Positions 44,313-56,398 of a DNA stretch of 64,000 bases are shown piece after piece (position 1 is the stretch's first letter; the number at the start of each line of letters is the position of its first letter). Source of the stretch: Pezicula radicicola. Taxonomy: Eukaryota; Ascomycota; Leotiomycetes; Helotiales; Dermateaceae. The translations under genes were made by a program, and so were the position numbers. The stretch is from NCBI GenBank assembly GCA_003008705.1, contig PDUO01000007.1:774123-838122 (forward strand), written 5' to 3'. The notes under the pieces were generated by a model. The model searched no databases, was not told the origin of the DNA, and saw only the letters and a program-made list of their open reading frames with translations.

Positions 44313-45741
44313 TCACCATTTGGCGAAGATCTGATACTTGTGCGAATGTTCCTCGGTATCCGCCTCCTGAAACTTCTCTATGCCGCCCAAGACCCCCTGT
44401 TCACCTACTTCCCACTCCCCCAAACCCACTAGATTTGACCACAGCTCCAGCACATCTCCAAGTTGCGGTCCATGCCAAGGAATAAAATGACAATATCCTG
44501 GCTGGTACAGCTCACTCTTTCGACCACCTGGCCTTGCCATAGTATGATCTTCTTGGTTTTCACCCATCAATGAATCATCGGTGAGGCGGGCAAATCCATT
44601 CGCCCCGATCTCGAATGGGAGGTAGAGACGACAGGTGTCTTCAAATGTATGATGAGCGTCTTTGTTGCAGTACTCCATCCAGAGCCCATAGTTTAAATTA
44701 GAGGCTTCTTGGAAAGGATAATTGAGAAGTGGCGTTGAGGATTTGATGTCTGAGATAAAGAGGGGCAGGGGAAGAACAGGATCGTCGTACTCCATTGAAT
44801 CAGGTATTTGAAAGTTTTGGAATGAGTAGCGCGCGAAATCGCTCGGAATAGGGAGGCGCAGACCGGGTGCTATGTAGTTGATATTCTTTGGTCGACGAAC
44901 TTGGAGGAGGAATTTTCGAATGAAGCCATCCGGTATAGTAGCGCTGTCTAAGAGCTCCCGAGATACAAGACCCAACTGCTCTTCGGAGACGGGCTGATTG
45001 AGTTTGGCTGTGCACGCCTCGACGAGGTTTGTTTGATCATTCGGGTTGTCCAGTGGTTTAAGCGACTGATCTTCCAGCAGACATTCGATCCTCGTGATTA
45101 GATTGTTGAAAGAGCTGATGGCATATTCTAGGTCGTGTTCGCTGTATGGCATCAGCTCCCAGGGTGTGCATTCTAGCGGCCCTCTGGTGCTTGTGGCTTT
45201 AGACCCGACAACTACCTTACCTGTGTCAATCATGCCCAGCCAGGCACTCAAGACGACCTCGAGAGGATCCCATTCCATGCGGCCATTTGTTGTGGACATC
45301 GAGTCCAAGATATCGCTGCAAAAGATTGCCCTGGATGTTTCTTGATTAAAACTGGATGAAGGTCAGTCCTAGTCTACAGGCAGTTCAAAGGTGTTCCGCG
45401 TACTTCAGACCGTCTCGATGGCCACTAAGATTCAAATTGGTCATCTGATACAAGCTCAAAATCGAGTCGTCTTGCTCGTGTACTCCGACAAAGAAGCCGT
45501 TTGGTGCATTCAGGGCACTGGCATAGTAGAAGAAATTGTCATGAGGGTTCTCGTAGGCCGCTTGAAGGAACTGCTTCAGGGATGGCGACAACCGTCTCGA
45601 CCACTCTTCTTCGAGAGACTCATCAGTGATATTTGCTTGCCACCACGTCCTTCTTGGCATTTCGGTCTCTGAGCGGCCACTGCCTGTCCAGCCCAGTCGA
45701 ATCATCTCATTATGCAAAGCTGCGCAACGTTCCCAGTCCAT
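44313..45741 (-). CDS. Conserved hypothetical protein (458 aa)
   Basis: Exons 45741-45404 and 45351-44313, joined through a 52-bp intron with GTACGC donor, give 458 residues with no break. The start is the ATG at 45741 (MDWERCAALHNEM); a GTG just upstream is not needed. Features seen are an acidic N-terminal helix region, HRDGLNFNQETSRAIF at the joint, and DPLEVVLSAWLGMIDTGKVV, then a long region with many Pro, Trp and Tyr. The final WHGPQLGDVLELWSNLVGLG is likely ordered. It has no signal peptide, membrane span or domain I can name. It stands intact between the two broken chitin-related genes on the opposite strand, which suggests independent selection. Confidence 0.75.
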
Positions 45742-46268
45742 GCCGTCCACGTCGCGAACGGGACTTTCGTTGCCATGTGAGCTGGTCCTATCACTTCATT
45801 ATTCCGAAGAACGGCGCTGCGTTGATGGTCACATAATTATTTAAACCTTGGCTTGAAATTGGACACAGTCAGATCTTTGTGGGGTTGACAAGCACAGACC
45901 AGTCGATAATACAGTACAAGCTATACCCGCCTTAAAAATATAAGCTATAGTACCTAAAAAAAAATACAGGCTGTAAATAGAGGTACAGTACTGTACGGCG
46001 GGCGGGTCTTCAGGGCGGAAAGCTTCATTTTAACATGTAAGGGACAGAGATGCATGCGCATTCGCATTTAGCAAGGTCTCAAGCGATACCCAGTCATCTT
46101 GCTCTGATATTGAGCCTCATTGAACTTGCTTTTCACCGCATAGGTTAGTCGGAGTTATAGCAGCATGAGACTCTCCCAATCATGAAGGCACAGCTTTCAT
46201 GTTGTCTTTTCTGTCCAAGCTTTCTCGTTCGTATGGTATCAAGTTGATGTTCTGTTCAACGCGACAAG
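45742..46268. other. Divergent promoter region
   Basis: It lies between the divergent hypothetical gene and the chitinase relic. No further gene seen. Confidence 0.5.
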
Positions 46269-49200
46269 ATGAGTACGTTCAAGGCAAAGTTCCTCTTGCT
46301 AGCACTAGTTGCATTGGTGTCAGCTTGAATATGACTGACTGATATCACATAGTGCTCCGGGACAACATGTGTGAATGGTGCATGTTGTGGAACGAATGGT
46401 CTTTGTGGCTATTCACCCACAGAATGCTCGACCGCAACCTGTCTATCAAACTGCAACGCCACGGCAGAATGTGGACAGTATGCACCTGAAGCTACGTCAA
46501 GCTGTCCTCTCAATGTCTGCTGTTCTTACTTTGGGTTTTGTGGTACTACTGATGTAAGTCCTTTGTATCTGATGGGGCTTAGCCAGTCCACTCAAACCAC
46601 ATGAAAAATGGGGACCTCTCCATTTTTATAAATGGTGAGATCATTATGAACTTCCCAATGAGCTGTGAAAAACTTCATTCTCCAACTGAGTTCGTAATTG
46701 ATGAGAACCACACTAACATAAACAAGGACTTTTGCGAAACGACCGGCGATACACCTTGCCAGGACGGTTATGGCTCTTGTGGAGCTGTCACTGAGCCTTC
46801 ATGTTCAGGAGCTAGCGTAAACCAACGAACTATTGGATACTATGAATCATGGTAAGAGCTACAAGCATCCGACTTCGTCAAGAAGCAAAGGATTAAATAG
46901 CCGCAGGTCAAGTACACGCACTTGCGATAGCAGAAAACCATCGGATCTTGATCTGACTGGATTTTCACGCATTAATTTCGGTATGTCACGCTTGTATCTT
47001 ATGTATTACGCTCCAGCAATATTAATGACCTATAGATTTCGCTTTTTTTAATCCGACAACGTTTGAGATATCTGCAATGGACCTAGGCGATACCGCCTTG
47101 TACTCTGAATTCACAGACGCGAAAAGGAACTATCCGTAAGATTCGCCACCGCTTCATTCTCCAGACAGTTAGAAGCATGATGCCCGTAGCTGGCAGTACT
47201 AGACCTTTACGAATGAGAAACGATCTCGTGGGTCTGCTTCGTGCTGATAGCATAATCTAACTCTTTGCAGAGGCCTACAAGCTTACATGTCAGTTGGAGG
47301 ATGGTCTTTCAACGTGCGAATATCAAGAAGACCAATTATGTTGACCAGAAACTGACTCACGTAGGATGAAACTAATTCCCCGAACACGCGTACTGCTTTC
47401 AGCGATATGGTCAGCACCTCATCTAACAGGGCAGCTTTCATCTCGTCTCTCAAATCTTTCATGCAGACCTACGGCTTTGATGGCGTTGACATAGATTGGG
47501 AGGTACGTCGAAAGTCCTCACTCTGAGTAATCTATTACTGAACAACCTTTTAGTATCCCGCAGCAAGTGATCGCGGAGGTGTCGCTGCCGATACTGCCAA
47601 CTTTGTCAGCTTGGTAAAGGAGCTACGGAGCGAATTTGGTACAAACAAGGGTGTTACTGCCACATTGCCAACTTCTTTCTGGCATCTTCAAGGATTTGAT
47701 GTGGCCGGAATGGCAGACTACGTGAATTGGTTCAATTTCATGAGCTACGACATCCATGGAATATGGGATTCAACATCGAAATTCACAGGTCCCTATATCA
47801 GACCTCACACTAACTGGACTGAGATCACTGAAGGACTTGATCTGCTTTGGCGTGCCGGCGTTGCACCAGAGAAGGCTACACTTGGCTTAGGATGGTATGG
47901 AAGACCATTTACTCTTACTGATGAAATTTGTGTGACTCCTAATGGGGCCTGCATGTTCTCAGCGGGAGGTAGTCCTAGAGAATGTACTGCGTCTGCTGGA
48001 ACACTATCCAACGCTGGTAAGTCGATGAACTTGTATATGCCGGTCGAAGCCTGACATTATTGCGCATTCAGAAATCTTCCGAATCATAGATGAGTACTCG
48101 CTTGAACCGACTTATGATGATGATGCAGCAGTAAATTGGGTCTTTTGGGGGGGAGTCGCAGTGGGTAAGTTATGATGACGGTGTCAGCATGCAAACCAAA
48201 TTAGATAGAGCCAACAAGTTGGTAGGTCTTTCATATCCATACTCGTGTGTATCTGTTTGCTAACAAAACAAAGTGCCTTGGTGGCACCATGATATGGTCA
48301 ATTGATCAAGACAATACCGATGACGATAGCATGTCGGATTTCCTTGGTATTGGCGCGACCAACGGGAACACAGCCGAAGAGACGAAATTACTCAAGGCAC
48401 AACTTGCTGTAGCGACTACAGCAACTGCCGTGCAGACCTCCTGTTATTGGTCATTCTGTGGGTAAGATATACCGGTGGTCTAGACCAGCTGATATCAATG
48501 ACCAAACAAGCTGACAGTTTATAGGCAAGGTTGTGATGACGTGAGCTCTCAAGATAAACCAAACACTGCTTCGAACGTCACTAAGCACTAGGCCTACTTC
48601 CCAGTTACCCAAGCAAAAGGAGAAGTTGCAAATAACGGTGCAGACGCCTCGATCAACACTGTATGTACTGGCTCAGATGTGCAATCTCTATGCTGTGCAC
48701 CTGGTACCACACTGGGAACGTGCAAGTGGGAAGGATGGAATGGCGTCGGGTTGGCCTGCTCAACGGCTTGCTCTAATAATTCGGCAGTTGTCATTGCAGA
48801 GAATAGTAAGTTCACTTTGCACGCATTGAGGATGAAACCGAATTCTAACATATCTCAGCAAACCACTATTACAAGTACTACCCACTGCTGCAGCATTGTA
48901 GAACAAAGGCTGACGCTTGATATAGCGATCCTGAAACAAGTACACTTGAAGACCAGACCTGTAATGGAGGGTATCAGGCTTACTGTTACCTTGGTTTTGT
49001 TGCTTCCTCTACAGCTAATACTGGCAATATCATCGACCAGAGCACATCATCTATGCGCAGCCTGCAAAAGCGTGGAGTCAGTCCAACTGTTGGGCGTGTC
49101 TGCCTCAGTGCAGCTGAGATCGTGGTTGAAGCAGTTGTAGCGGCAGCTACAGCGTGGTTTTACATTTGGTGCTTCTGAGGTCGCCTTCGCTGCCGAAGTT

Positions 49201-51232
49201 GCTGCAAATGTCATTTGTCTAGCATTAGCCGCAGCTGCAACGGTTGAGGCCGCTGTAAGTCATGTTCTCGCTACTATGTTCCCCCGTGCAGGATGTTCTA
49301 TAAGTGTCGAATTTCGAGACACGTGGAATAACTTACTACATCCTGATCATTACCCGGACTCTTAATGGTATACTGACTACGAGATGATTAGGCTGCCGCA
49401 GCTGGTGCAGCCACAGTTGTGGGTGTTAAGGCTGCTATTGGCGTGGCTTCACATGCGATGGTTCTCCGTACAAAAAGGCCTGCAACTGGACCTCAGGGCG
49501 GATCAAATCCGAAGAATCCTAAGACGGGAGGTACTGGAGGGGCCAAGACCAATTATGGACAGTAAGTACTCTGATCCAGTGTCTAATGAGTTGTACTTAT
49601 TAAATTTGCACTTCAGGTGGAGCATTGCCTCGTATCCTACTACTAGTGACCCATCATCATGCGATTGCAGCGTCACTTATACATGCGTCTATTGGTAACT
49701 AGGATTCCTTCAAACCCATCACGGTGGATGCTAACACCTAGTTTAGAATGATAGCCACAGCCGGTGGCTGGGACGAGATCTGTGATAATCAAAGATGGGC
49801 AATTGACAAACTGTACAATGGTAAGCGAATTAAAATTTAAGGACATGGCAAAGTACCGAAGCTAATCATGTCGTTCAGGAAATACTGTCTATCATTATGG
49901 GGGCAAGTCGAATTCAAAGAGCTAAAAAGAATCTCGACGTATATTAACTCATCAGTAGGACGCCTGGCTGATTCTAATTACGCTAAAGCCCAGTGGTCGC
50001 CTCAACACTCTGGCTGGCAAGCAGCAGCGCAGACTGCTATCGCCGGTGTTGCTAGATGTCAAGTGTAAGAAGACATGGATGTTCTATTCTCGTCAATGGG
50101 CCTCGCTAACATTGATATGGAGATGAGTTCCCTATGGGTGCACTGGTTGAGGGAAGACTCCCAAACCCACAGGCCTGCCGTCTTGTCAATGGCCCAGCCA
50201 ACGGACGCCAAGGTACAGATTTCCAACAGTTCTTTCTGGCTCAATGGACCCCATGCAGCTCATATAAGGCGAATGAATGTGGTACAGCCAATCCAGGTAA
50301 ATATCCTCGACTTTTCTATCACCTAGCTTTGCATACTTCTCACTGTTACACTTTTACTTTGCCGTAAAATCCTCATCAGAGGATTTCGAGATGCTGGAAC
50401 AGTGTAATCACCAGCACCTAGCATAACCATTTCGACCATAAATTAACATAACTAAGATGTTCCGATCACCTGGGCTTTCTCTGGAATGGACGAAAATCGT
50501 ATCGCAGACAGCAACGTCGCTCCTCACTTCGTGCAACACTACGGCGTATGTAGCACCTTCCCGTCCCCGTCACTTCTGTAAGCATCTAACACCAAACATA
50601 GTTTGATTCGCAAACAGCCGGCTCAGAATGCTGGGGTAAGTCAACGCACATATCACGACTTCTTGCCCACCATGAAACATGAAAATACTGACATTTGACC
50701 AGCTACCGCAACCTTCAATGATCCCAGCGGCAACCCAGTGACCAGTACCGTTACTGACCACGGTTTCCGTGTCCTGAACGGTGATCCGTAAGCTTCTCCC
50801 TCTAACATTCCCTTTTGTAAAATTATTATCATTACAGTTCAATCTCTAACTTACTTCATAAACAGTATAATCACCAGTGCAGCCTACGGCTGGCCACAAC
50901 AAAGCTACCGACCCTCGCCTTACGCAAACCAGCCAAATCAACCATCCAGCATAGCCAGTGCCGCATACCAGAAACGACAAGAAGCACTCTCGAGTCTCCG
51001 AGGCGAATATACTGAAAATGGATCCGAAATCGATTGTGGGAAATGCGATGTGTTTATTGATGAGTCGGGCCGAGAGCTGTACCATCCCCATTGGCGTGGT
51101 GTCCAGCATAGGCATGCGAATGTGGCTACTACGACTGCTGCTATGATGCCGGAGGGAACTAATGTCCCTAATACCAAGGCAGGGAGTACGCCTGTGAATA
51201 AAGTACCGAGGGAGACCGGTCTCACACATTAA
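46269..51232 (+). pseudogene. Broken class V (GH18) chitinase with chitin-binding module and long C-terminal region
   Basis: Order of parts: possible signal peptide (FLLLALVALVSA); chitin-binding module (NGACCGTNGLCGYSPTEC to CCSYFGFCGTTD, 46353-46553); GH18 barrel (GYYESW at about 46840, MSVGGWSFN at 47290, catalytic FDGVDIDWE at about 47475-47502, SYDIHG, MIWSIDQDN); a Cys-rich region (VQSLCCAPGTTLGTCKW); and a long C-terminal domain (CRLVNGPANGRQGTDF, TVTDHGFRVLNGDP) ending in WRGVQHRHANV. This is the subgroup C chitinase layout. About ten introns can be placed. Lesions are one extra base at the G7 run 48147-48153, TGA near 48918, TGA near 49180, TAA plus a frame change near 49913-49925, and a damaged donor near 50069. 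The barrel's catalytic region is still readable. Confidence 0.8.
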
Positions 51233-51826
51233 CAGTTGAATTGACAATGCGATATAGTAGATGTCGTTGTAATTCTTATATATAATCTTCTATGTAACCG
51301 TAATTAAGTTGTCTAATAATTCTGCTTAAACTTTTCAGGATAAGTATATTGTCAATGCTCTGCGTCCTGCTCTCACTTGTTGCAACCCAACCATGAATAT
51401 TGTGATTTCATAAATATAGCCCCCTATTTATAAATAGGATTCTTATATACTATATTATAGTTGAATTAAGACAACTGTCATTTCTTTAATGCTTTTCTCA
51501 AGTACTTATTCAGGGAGAAGACTAGCCTAGTAATAGCCTGGTTCGCTAGTCAACATTCCTCGAATTGACTATTCATACATAGTTAGGTTACTCCAGTGGC
51601 GAAGAAGCTTAAATTAGTGAATATGGCTCCCTATTTATGAAATTATGAATTCATTGCTGGGGTGCAACAATTGAAATAGGCTTAAATGCCTAGGGTCTAT
51701 AGTTTCGCGTTTGGTGTTAAAGTAGGGTACTATATCAATAGTGACATTTGATTTATACTAGATCTCTACTACTAAAAATGTACCCGGCGATAAATGTACC
51801 TCGAGAGGTATACTTATAATCTAGTA
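51233..51826. other. AT-rich spacer
   Basis: No gene seen; the composition is strongly A/T. Confidence 0.5.
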
Positions 51827-52152
51827 CGGAGGTTCCCGCCAAAAGTCGTAATAATACAGGCTACAAAGCGTATAGCAGCCTGTAGCTATAGCGTCCTCTT
51901 ATAGGCTAGTAGCTATGCCCCTTATAGGGGCTTTTAGTGCTTAGACGCTAAAAGCAGGCTACTATAGGGCCTTTAAGCGAAACTCTACTACTTAAAGGGT
52001 AGGGCAACTGGTATAGTAACTATAGTGCTTAATCACTAAACGAACAAGCCTTATATGCTATTTAAGCGGTATTTACAGGGTATCGCCCGCTGTAAGCCCT
52101 GTGCTACAGGCTTTGTAGCCTGTATTATCACGACTTTTGGCGGGAACCTCCG
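51827..52152. mobile_element. MITE with 43-bp inverted ends and TA duplication (family B)
   Basis: The ends read CGGAGGTTCCCGCCAAAAGT on both strands and continue through AATACAGGCTACAAAGC with a single mismatch in 43 bases. TA flanks both sides (51825-51826, 52153-52154). The 326-bp interior holds palindromes built from TATAGG and GCTATA and no long frame. The first bases CGGAGGT and the AAAAGT motif recall family A at 6333-6585, so the two may answer to the same transposase. Near-perfect ends suggest recent mobility. Confidence 0.9.
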
Positions 52153-52599
52153 TACCTTTTATAAAATCACTAATTTTAGAAGGCAAGGAGGGAGTACAGG
52201 GAGTAAGAGCCCTATTTATACGAGAGAGCTTATTGCTTAGACCTTACGCTTAGACATAAGGCTTGTTTTACTATAGTTTTATATAACTAATTTATAAACT
52301 ATTGTAACTAGACCCTATGCAACTAAACGGGCCCTAATTCTATTATATTATAACTTTCTGTTAAATTCAGTGAATATATAGGAATAGTCATGTGATTGCC
52401 CACTACAAGTAGGCCCATTCTGGCACTCTAGCTTCCACACAGAATAAACCACTATTGCCACCATATGTTGCTGCCCACTTATATTGTGCCCATTCAACAC
52501 TTTCTACTTTGTATAAGATCTTTAATTTTCTTAATTATTACTTCCTTTTTACTACCCTTGCGACATGTTTTCTGATAATAAAGTTGAGGAATAGCAATT
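52153..52599. other. AT-rich 3' region of the transporter
   Basis: No gene seen. Confidence 0.5.
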
Positions 52600-54454
52600 C
52601 TAAGACTTATTTTTTTCACCATCTTCCATAATTGTAATATCCTTCACATCAACACCCTGAATAACATCCGCCTCATCGTCAAACAAGACAGCCAATTCCT
52701 CAAGCGAGTAACCCTTGGTTTCGGGGAAGAACATCCAGATAACAGAAAGCCATAGACAGTTCAGGGCCAGGAACACAATGTAGTAGTTGTATGCGATGGC
52801 AGATAATGCGATAGGGTTTACATACATATTGATTATAAGAGCCGTCTGTCCTGTAATGTTCTTGATTGCGAGGCCTTTGCTTCGCATATAAAAGGGCATG
52901 ATTTCCGTTGGGTACGAGTACAGGAGTGGATTACACGCTATGTTGTATATTATATCATAGAGGAATAGACAGATGATTACTCCGTAGGCTGTTCCTTGGG
53001 ATTTATCATGTAGATAAGCTGTCCAATTTGCCAGTCGTGTAGTGTAGTTGGGAAGAATAATTTTGTCAAAAGCACTTACAAGCACTAAGTGCAATAAAGG
53101 GAACTGCAATAATGATCATCCCAATATAGGAAAACATCCACAGCTTTCTTCTTCCGATCCTATCTGCCAAGAAAGCTCCAGTCACGGACGAGATTAAGTT
53201 TGCGATGTTGAGACCGCCATTTATAGCAGTTCTACACTATTATTAGTAAAACTTATTGGTAGTATGGTTGTAAAACTCACTGCTGTGTCGTCTCAGTAAT
53301 CCCAACCGAATCCAAAACCTGCACAAAATAATATGTAATAACATTCTGTCCACACCATAAAGTCATAAGAGTCATAACCATAACAACAGCAAGTCTCTTC
53401 CGATTCTGCTTATTCTCAGCTAGTGCTCTCCAAGTAACACCTTCACTAGCTTGATCAATCGCTTGTTCGATCTCAGACATCTCTATTTGAACAAGGCCAT
53501 GATTGACATCTCCATTGGCATGATATCTCGCTAGGTTAGCAAGAGCTTCTTCTTTGCGACCTTGTGAGCAAAGCCATCGGGGTGATTCAGGCATGAAAAA
53601 TATGAGTGTTAGGGTGAACATGGTATTACTGCTTGTAGAAGTGACGGGATTCTCCAGGCCCAGTGTGAGGTCGTTGGCATGTGGCTTGTGCTGAAACATA
53701 TCCATGCCGCTATGATGGATCCAACGTACCAAAAAGGATTAAACTTTGTGGTATTAATAAAGTTCATAGTGTTCAAATAGGGGTAGAAACTTACCATTGA
53801 CACCAATGTACCTCTCATCTGCGGATGAGCAAGCTCGCTCAGAAGAGCAGGGCCTGCACACGTCGTAAAGGCAATACCAAATCCAAGAATAAAACGAGCT
53901 CCCATATATTGGCCGCGGCTCTGAGAGCCCGCCTGAAATGCAGCCCCAATAATTGTGAGAAATTGACCAACTCCAAGTCCAATTCTGCGTCCACTTGAAT
54001 TGACATATTAGTTTATGGATTTTAGAGCAATACATTTTGGAGACCTCCTACTTACAACTTATCCGTGATGATAGCACCGGGAATACTCCCACACCAGGTA
54101 CCAATAAAGTAAATCGCTGTAATCAACCCAAGCTGCGAAGAATTCGGATGACCCATATCTAGAATTGAACCAACCATCAGTTTCTTTTCCTGATCTAGCT
54201 ATCTAATATTTTGGGGGCCCTTTTTACCTACCCGACTTCCAGATCTTGAAACTCTGGAGATTGGCCGTCAGAGTTGCGTCGAAACCAGTGCAGACCTGTG
54301 CGGCTAAAATGACACTTATCCAAAACATCATCTTCCGGAGTCCGAAATCCTTGTGCCATGTCTTAGCTACATCGTTTTTGTTAGAAGCGTCTACGATGGC
54401 TGATGGTGGTTGGAACGCTTGCTTGCGAATTCGCGCACTTGGTTGGAAATGCAT
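52600..54454 (-). pseudogene. MFS sugar-type transporter with one frameshift
   Basis: A hexose/lactose-permease-like member of the sugar porter family in the plasma membrane. Exons 54454-54232, 54158-54056, 53993-53795, 53743-53281, 53231-53080 and 53018-52600 cover about 519 codons. Signatures: VCTGFDATLTANLQSF, FGRRIGLGVGQ, YMGARFILGFGIAF, SELAHPQMRGTL, FFMPESPRWL (PESPRWL), ADRIGRRKLWM, a PTEIMPFYMRSKGLA segment and FFPETKGYSLEE. In exon 4 the frame breaks by one missing base near 53620, between LLQAVI and TLIFFMPE; exon length (463) confirms the loss. Everything else is intact, so the break is either very recent or a sequencing error. The minus-strand order is regulator, dioxygenase, transporter, with this gene last. 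Confidence 0.75.
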
Positions 54455-54684
54455 GGCTGCTAATAGTTTGGGGGATCAATTGGCACGGGACACTTGGGCA
54501 AGACTATCTGGTCTAGTATTACTTTCTTTATATTCTAGCATGACCCTTTATACATACTTCGATGGAGATTAAGCTCAAGGAGTTCGTTATCAGTAAGATA
54601 TTCCAACATTTCAAAAAGCCAGCTGTGAAGTGGCTGTCATTTGATATCGCCCCGCTCTCTTCTACTATTGGTTGGCGGAGGTGC

Positions 54685-54722
54685 ATACGACGGGATATAA
54701 CCGACGGTGGCATATACGACGG
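54685..54722. promoter_or_regulatory. Two copies of ATACGACGG upstream of transporter
   Basis: ATACGACGG occurs at 54685-54693 and 54714-54722, with a related CCGACGG between them (54701-54707), 231-268 bases upstream of the transporter ATG. CGG triplets are the usual contact of Zn2Cys6 regulators, and such a regulator is encoded 2 kb away. The role is inferred. Confidence 0.45.
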
Positions 54723-54836
54723 GGAATCCATAGACCCTTGTATTTATTGTCGCTTATAGGCGACGATTTTAGTAAAGTGGGGCATCACGATTAGCTAGGC
54801 AAGGTTGGAGCTGCAAATCCCACTTTCAAACAAAAG

Positions 54837-54845
54837 CCGTCGTAT
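54837..54845. promoter_or_regulatory. Third ATACGACGG motif (reverse orientation)
   Basis: CCGTCGTAT, the reverse complement of the motif, lies about 385 bases upstream of the transporter ATG and just beyond the dioxygenase stop. Confidence 0.35.
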
Positions 54846-54951
54846 AAAGTGTTTATTGGCGAATAAGCACAAGAAAAACAATTTTGCAGTATCGATCGTA
54901 CACTTTGGAATTGTGCTACAGCGAACATACATACAAGGCGAGAAAAACACA

Positions 54952-56025
54952 TCAATTATACGCTTTCACTCCAGCCAACCGCAACAACTTATCGCTCATC
55001 TCAGGGAGCTCTAGAGGTTGATCTCTGTCGCGAGGGTCACGAGTACCATCCTCAAGGAAGGTCCGGTGGTCACGCACAATAATGTTATCGTGTGGCCAAT
55101 GAGTCGTACCTCCAAAAGCCTTGAAGATAGCAGCCTTTCGCTCTAAAGACTCCTGGTCTGCTAATCTCGCAGGAGTGTAAGCAGCATAGATTGCGGTACG
55201 AATTTGATTGCTCGCAGGCAAAGGCTCCTGGCCATAATGAATTGTTCGACTGTCCCACACGATAAGATCTCCGACCTCAGCACAGACTTTATGAGGGTTA
55301 ACACCTCGAGCTGCGAACCAGGAAAGCTGCTCTACGCTGAACATGTATCGATCTAGGGGATTCCAGGTTGATTTATCGGTTTGCGTGTCGAAGAACTCGT
55401 CGTTTAATTTGTGAGAGCCAGGGTAAACTACGAGACCACCGTCATCTGGCCCGGAGGGAGAGAGATTGATGATTCCCTGTACGCAGTGGAGCCCTCTGCG
55501 CAAAGGACTCTGGTCGATGTGCTCCCAAGCTGGCTTACGAGGGACATCTTTTCTGTTGGGAAAGGTAACGTTCAAGCTGTCAAAGCTAACGAGAAGCTCC
55601 TCTGTATCCCAGATTTGGGCGAATGCATTAAGAACCTCGGGCTCCATGCGAGCCTCCCACATGAACTTCTCGTGTGCGACGCCGTAGGTGCTGAATGTGT
55701 TGATCTTGCTTTGAACTGGGAGATTTTCTTTTGTCCAGGTTGACGGTTGAGTGAAGTCCAGTGCGGTATTAAAAGACTTCAACCAGTCGTATGCCTTCTC
55801 TTGATAGGAGACCGCGCGCTCGTAAGGTATGGCATTTTTGATGATTGCAAATCCATTTTCTTCTAGATCAGCAAGCCAGGATTTGGAGATTAATTTGGAT
55901 CTATATCATTGATTAGACCAGGCATTCAACTGTTCATCGACGGAAATGACGTACTTAGTTGCTAGTGGTGATGATACCACTGAGATCACTGGTTCAGGGT
56001 TAGGTAAAAGGGCACTTGGAGCCAT
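54952..56025 (-). CDS. Phytanoyl-CoA dioxygenase (PhyH) family protein
   Basis: An Fe(II)/2-oxoglutarate oxygenase of the PhyH family, 339 residues, cytosolic by lack of a signal. Exons 56025-55955 and 55900-54952 are joined through a 54-bp intron with GTACGT donor; this gives a continuous SWLADLEENGFAIIKNAIPY entry typical of the family. The iron-binding HxD is in WEHIDQSPLRRG and the distal His in TIHYGQEP; the Arg of IRTAIYAAYTP is placed to hold 2-oxoglutarate. GLVVYPGSH between them is a family hallmark. In moulds such enzymes act on varied small molecules and the substrate here is unknown. It shares an upstream motif with the transporter and regulator on either side. Confidence 0.9.
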
Positions 56026-56179
56026 TGGGGGCGATTGGGAGGGGAATTTTGTGATGTTAGGTTTTGGAAATTGCAGTGATTGATATTGAAGTGTATGAAG
56101 TGATTTAATAAATTGGTTTGGCACTTGAGAAACTTCAGATATTATATACCGTGGCAAGCGAAATCCGGCGTAAAATAGT

Positions 56180-56188
56180 CCGTCGTAT
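56180..56188. promoter_or_regulatory. ATACGACGG motif upstream of dioxygenase
   Basis: CCGTCGTAT (reverse complement of the motif) lies 155 bases upstream of the dioxygenase ATG, next to a CCGGCG at 56165-56170. Confidence 0.45.
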
Positions 56189-56398
56189 AAACACCGAACT
56201 GTGGAGAACAAATCCTGCCTCTACATTAGCCATGACATCAGAATTCGTACCTAGACTAACCGAAAATGGAACAAATACATCGGATTCACTTTGCAATTCG
56301 CACTTTCAAGGACGTACAAAACTTGTGGCGTCTCTTTTGCGAAGAGCTGTTCGTTAGTTACATCAGTATAACCCAATAGGACGATGTAGGAAGGCGTG

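Noticed and set aside
48679..49140. 153-codon plus-strand frame as a separate gene
   Set aside because: Its first part is the Cys-rich region of the chitinase; the remainder is an out-of-frame reading of the same relic.
55411..55743. Plus-strand 110-codon frame
   Set aside because: It is antisense to the dioxygenase core, whose motifs are unambiguous.
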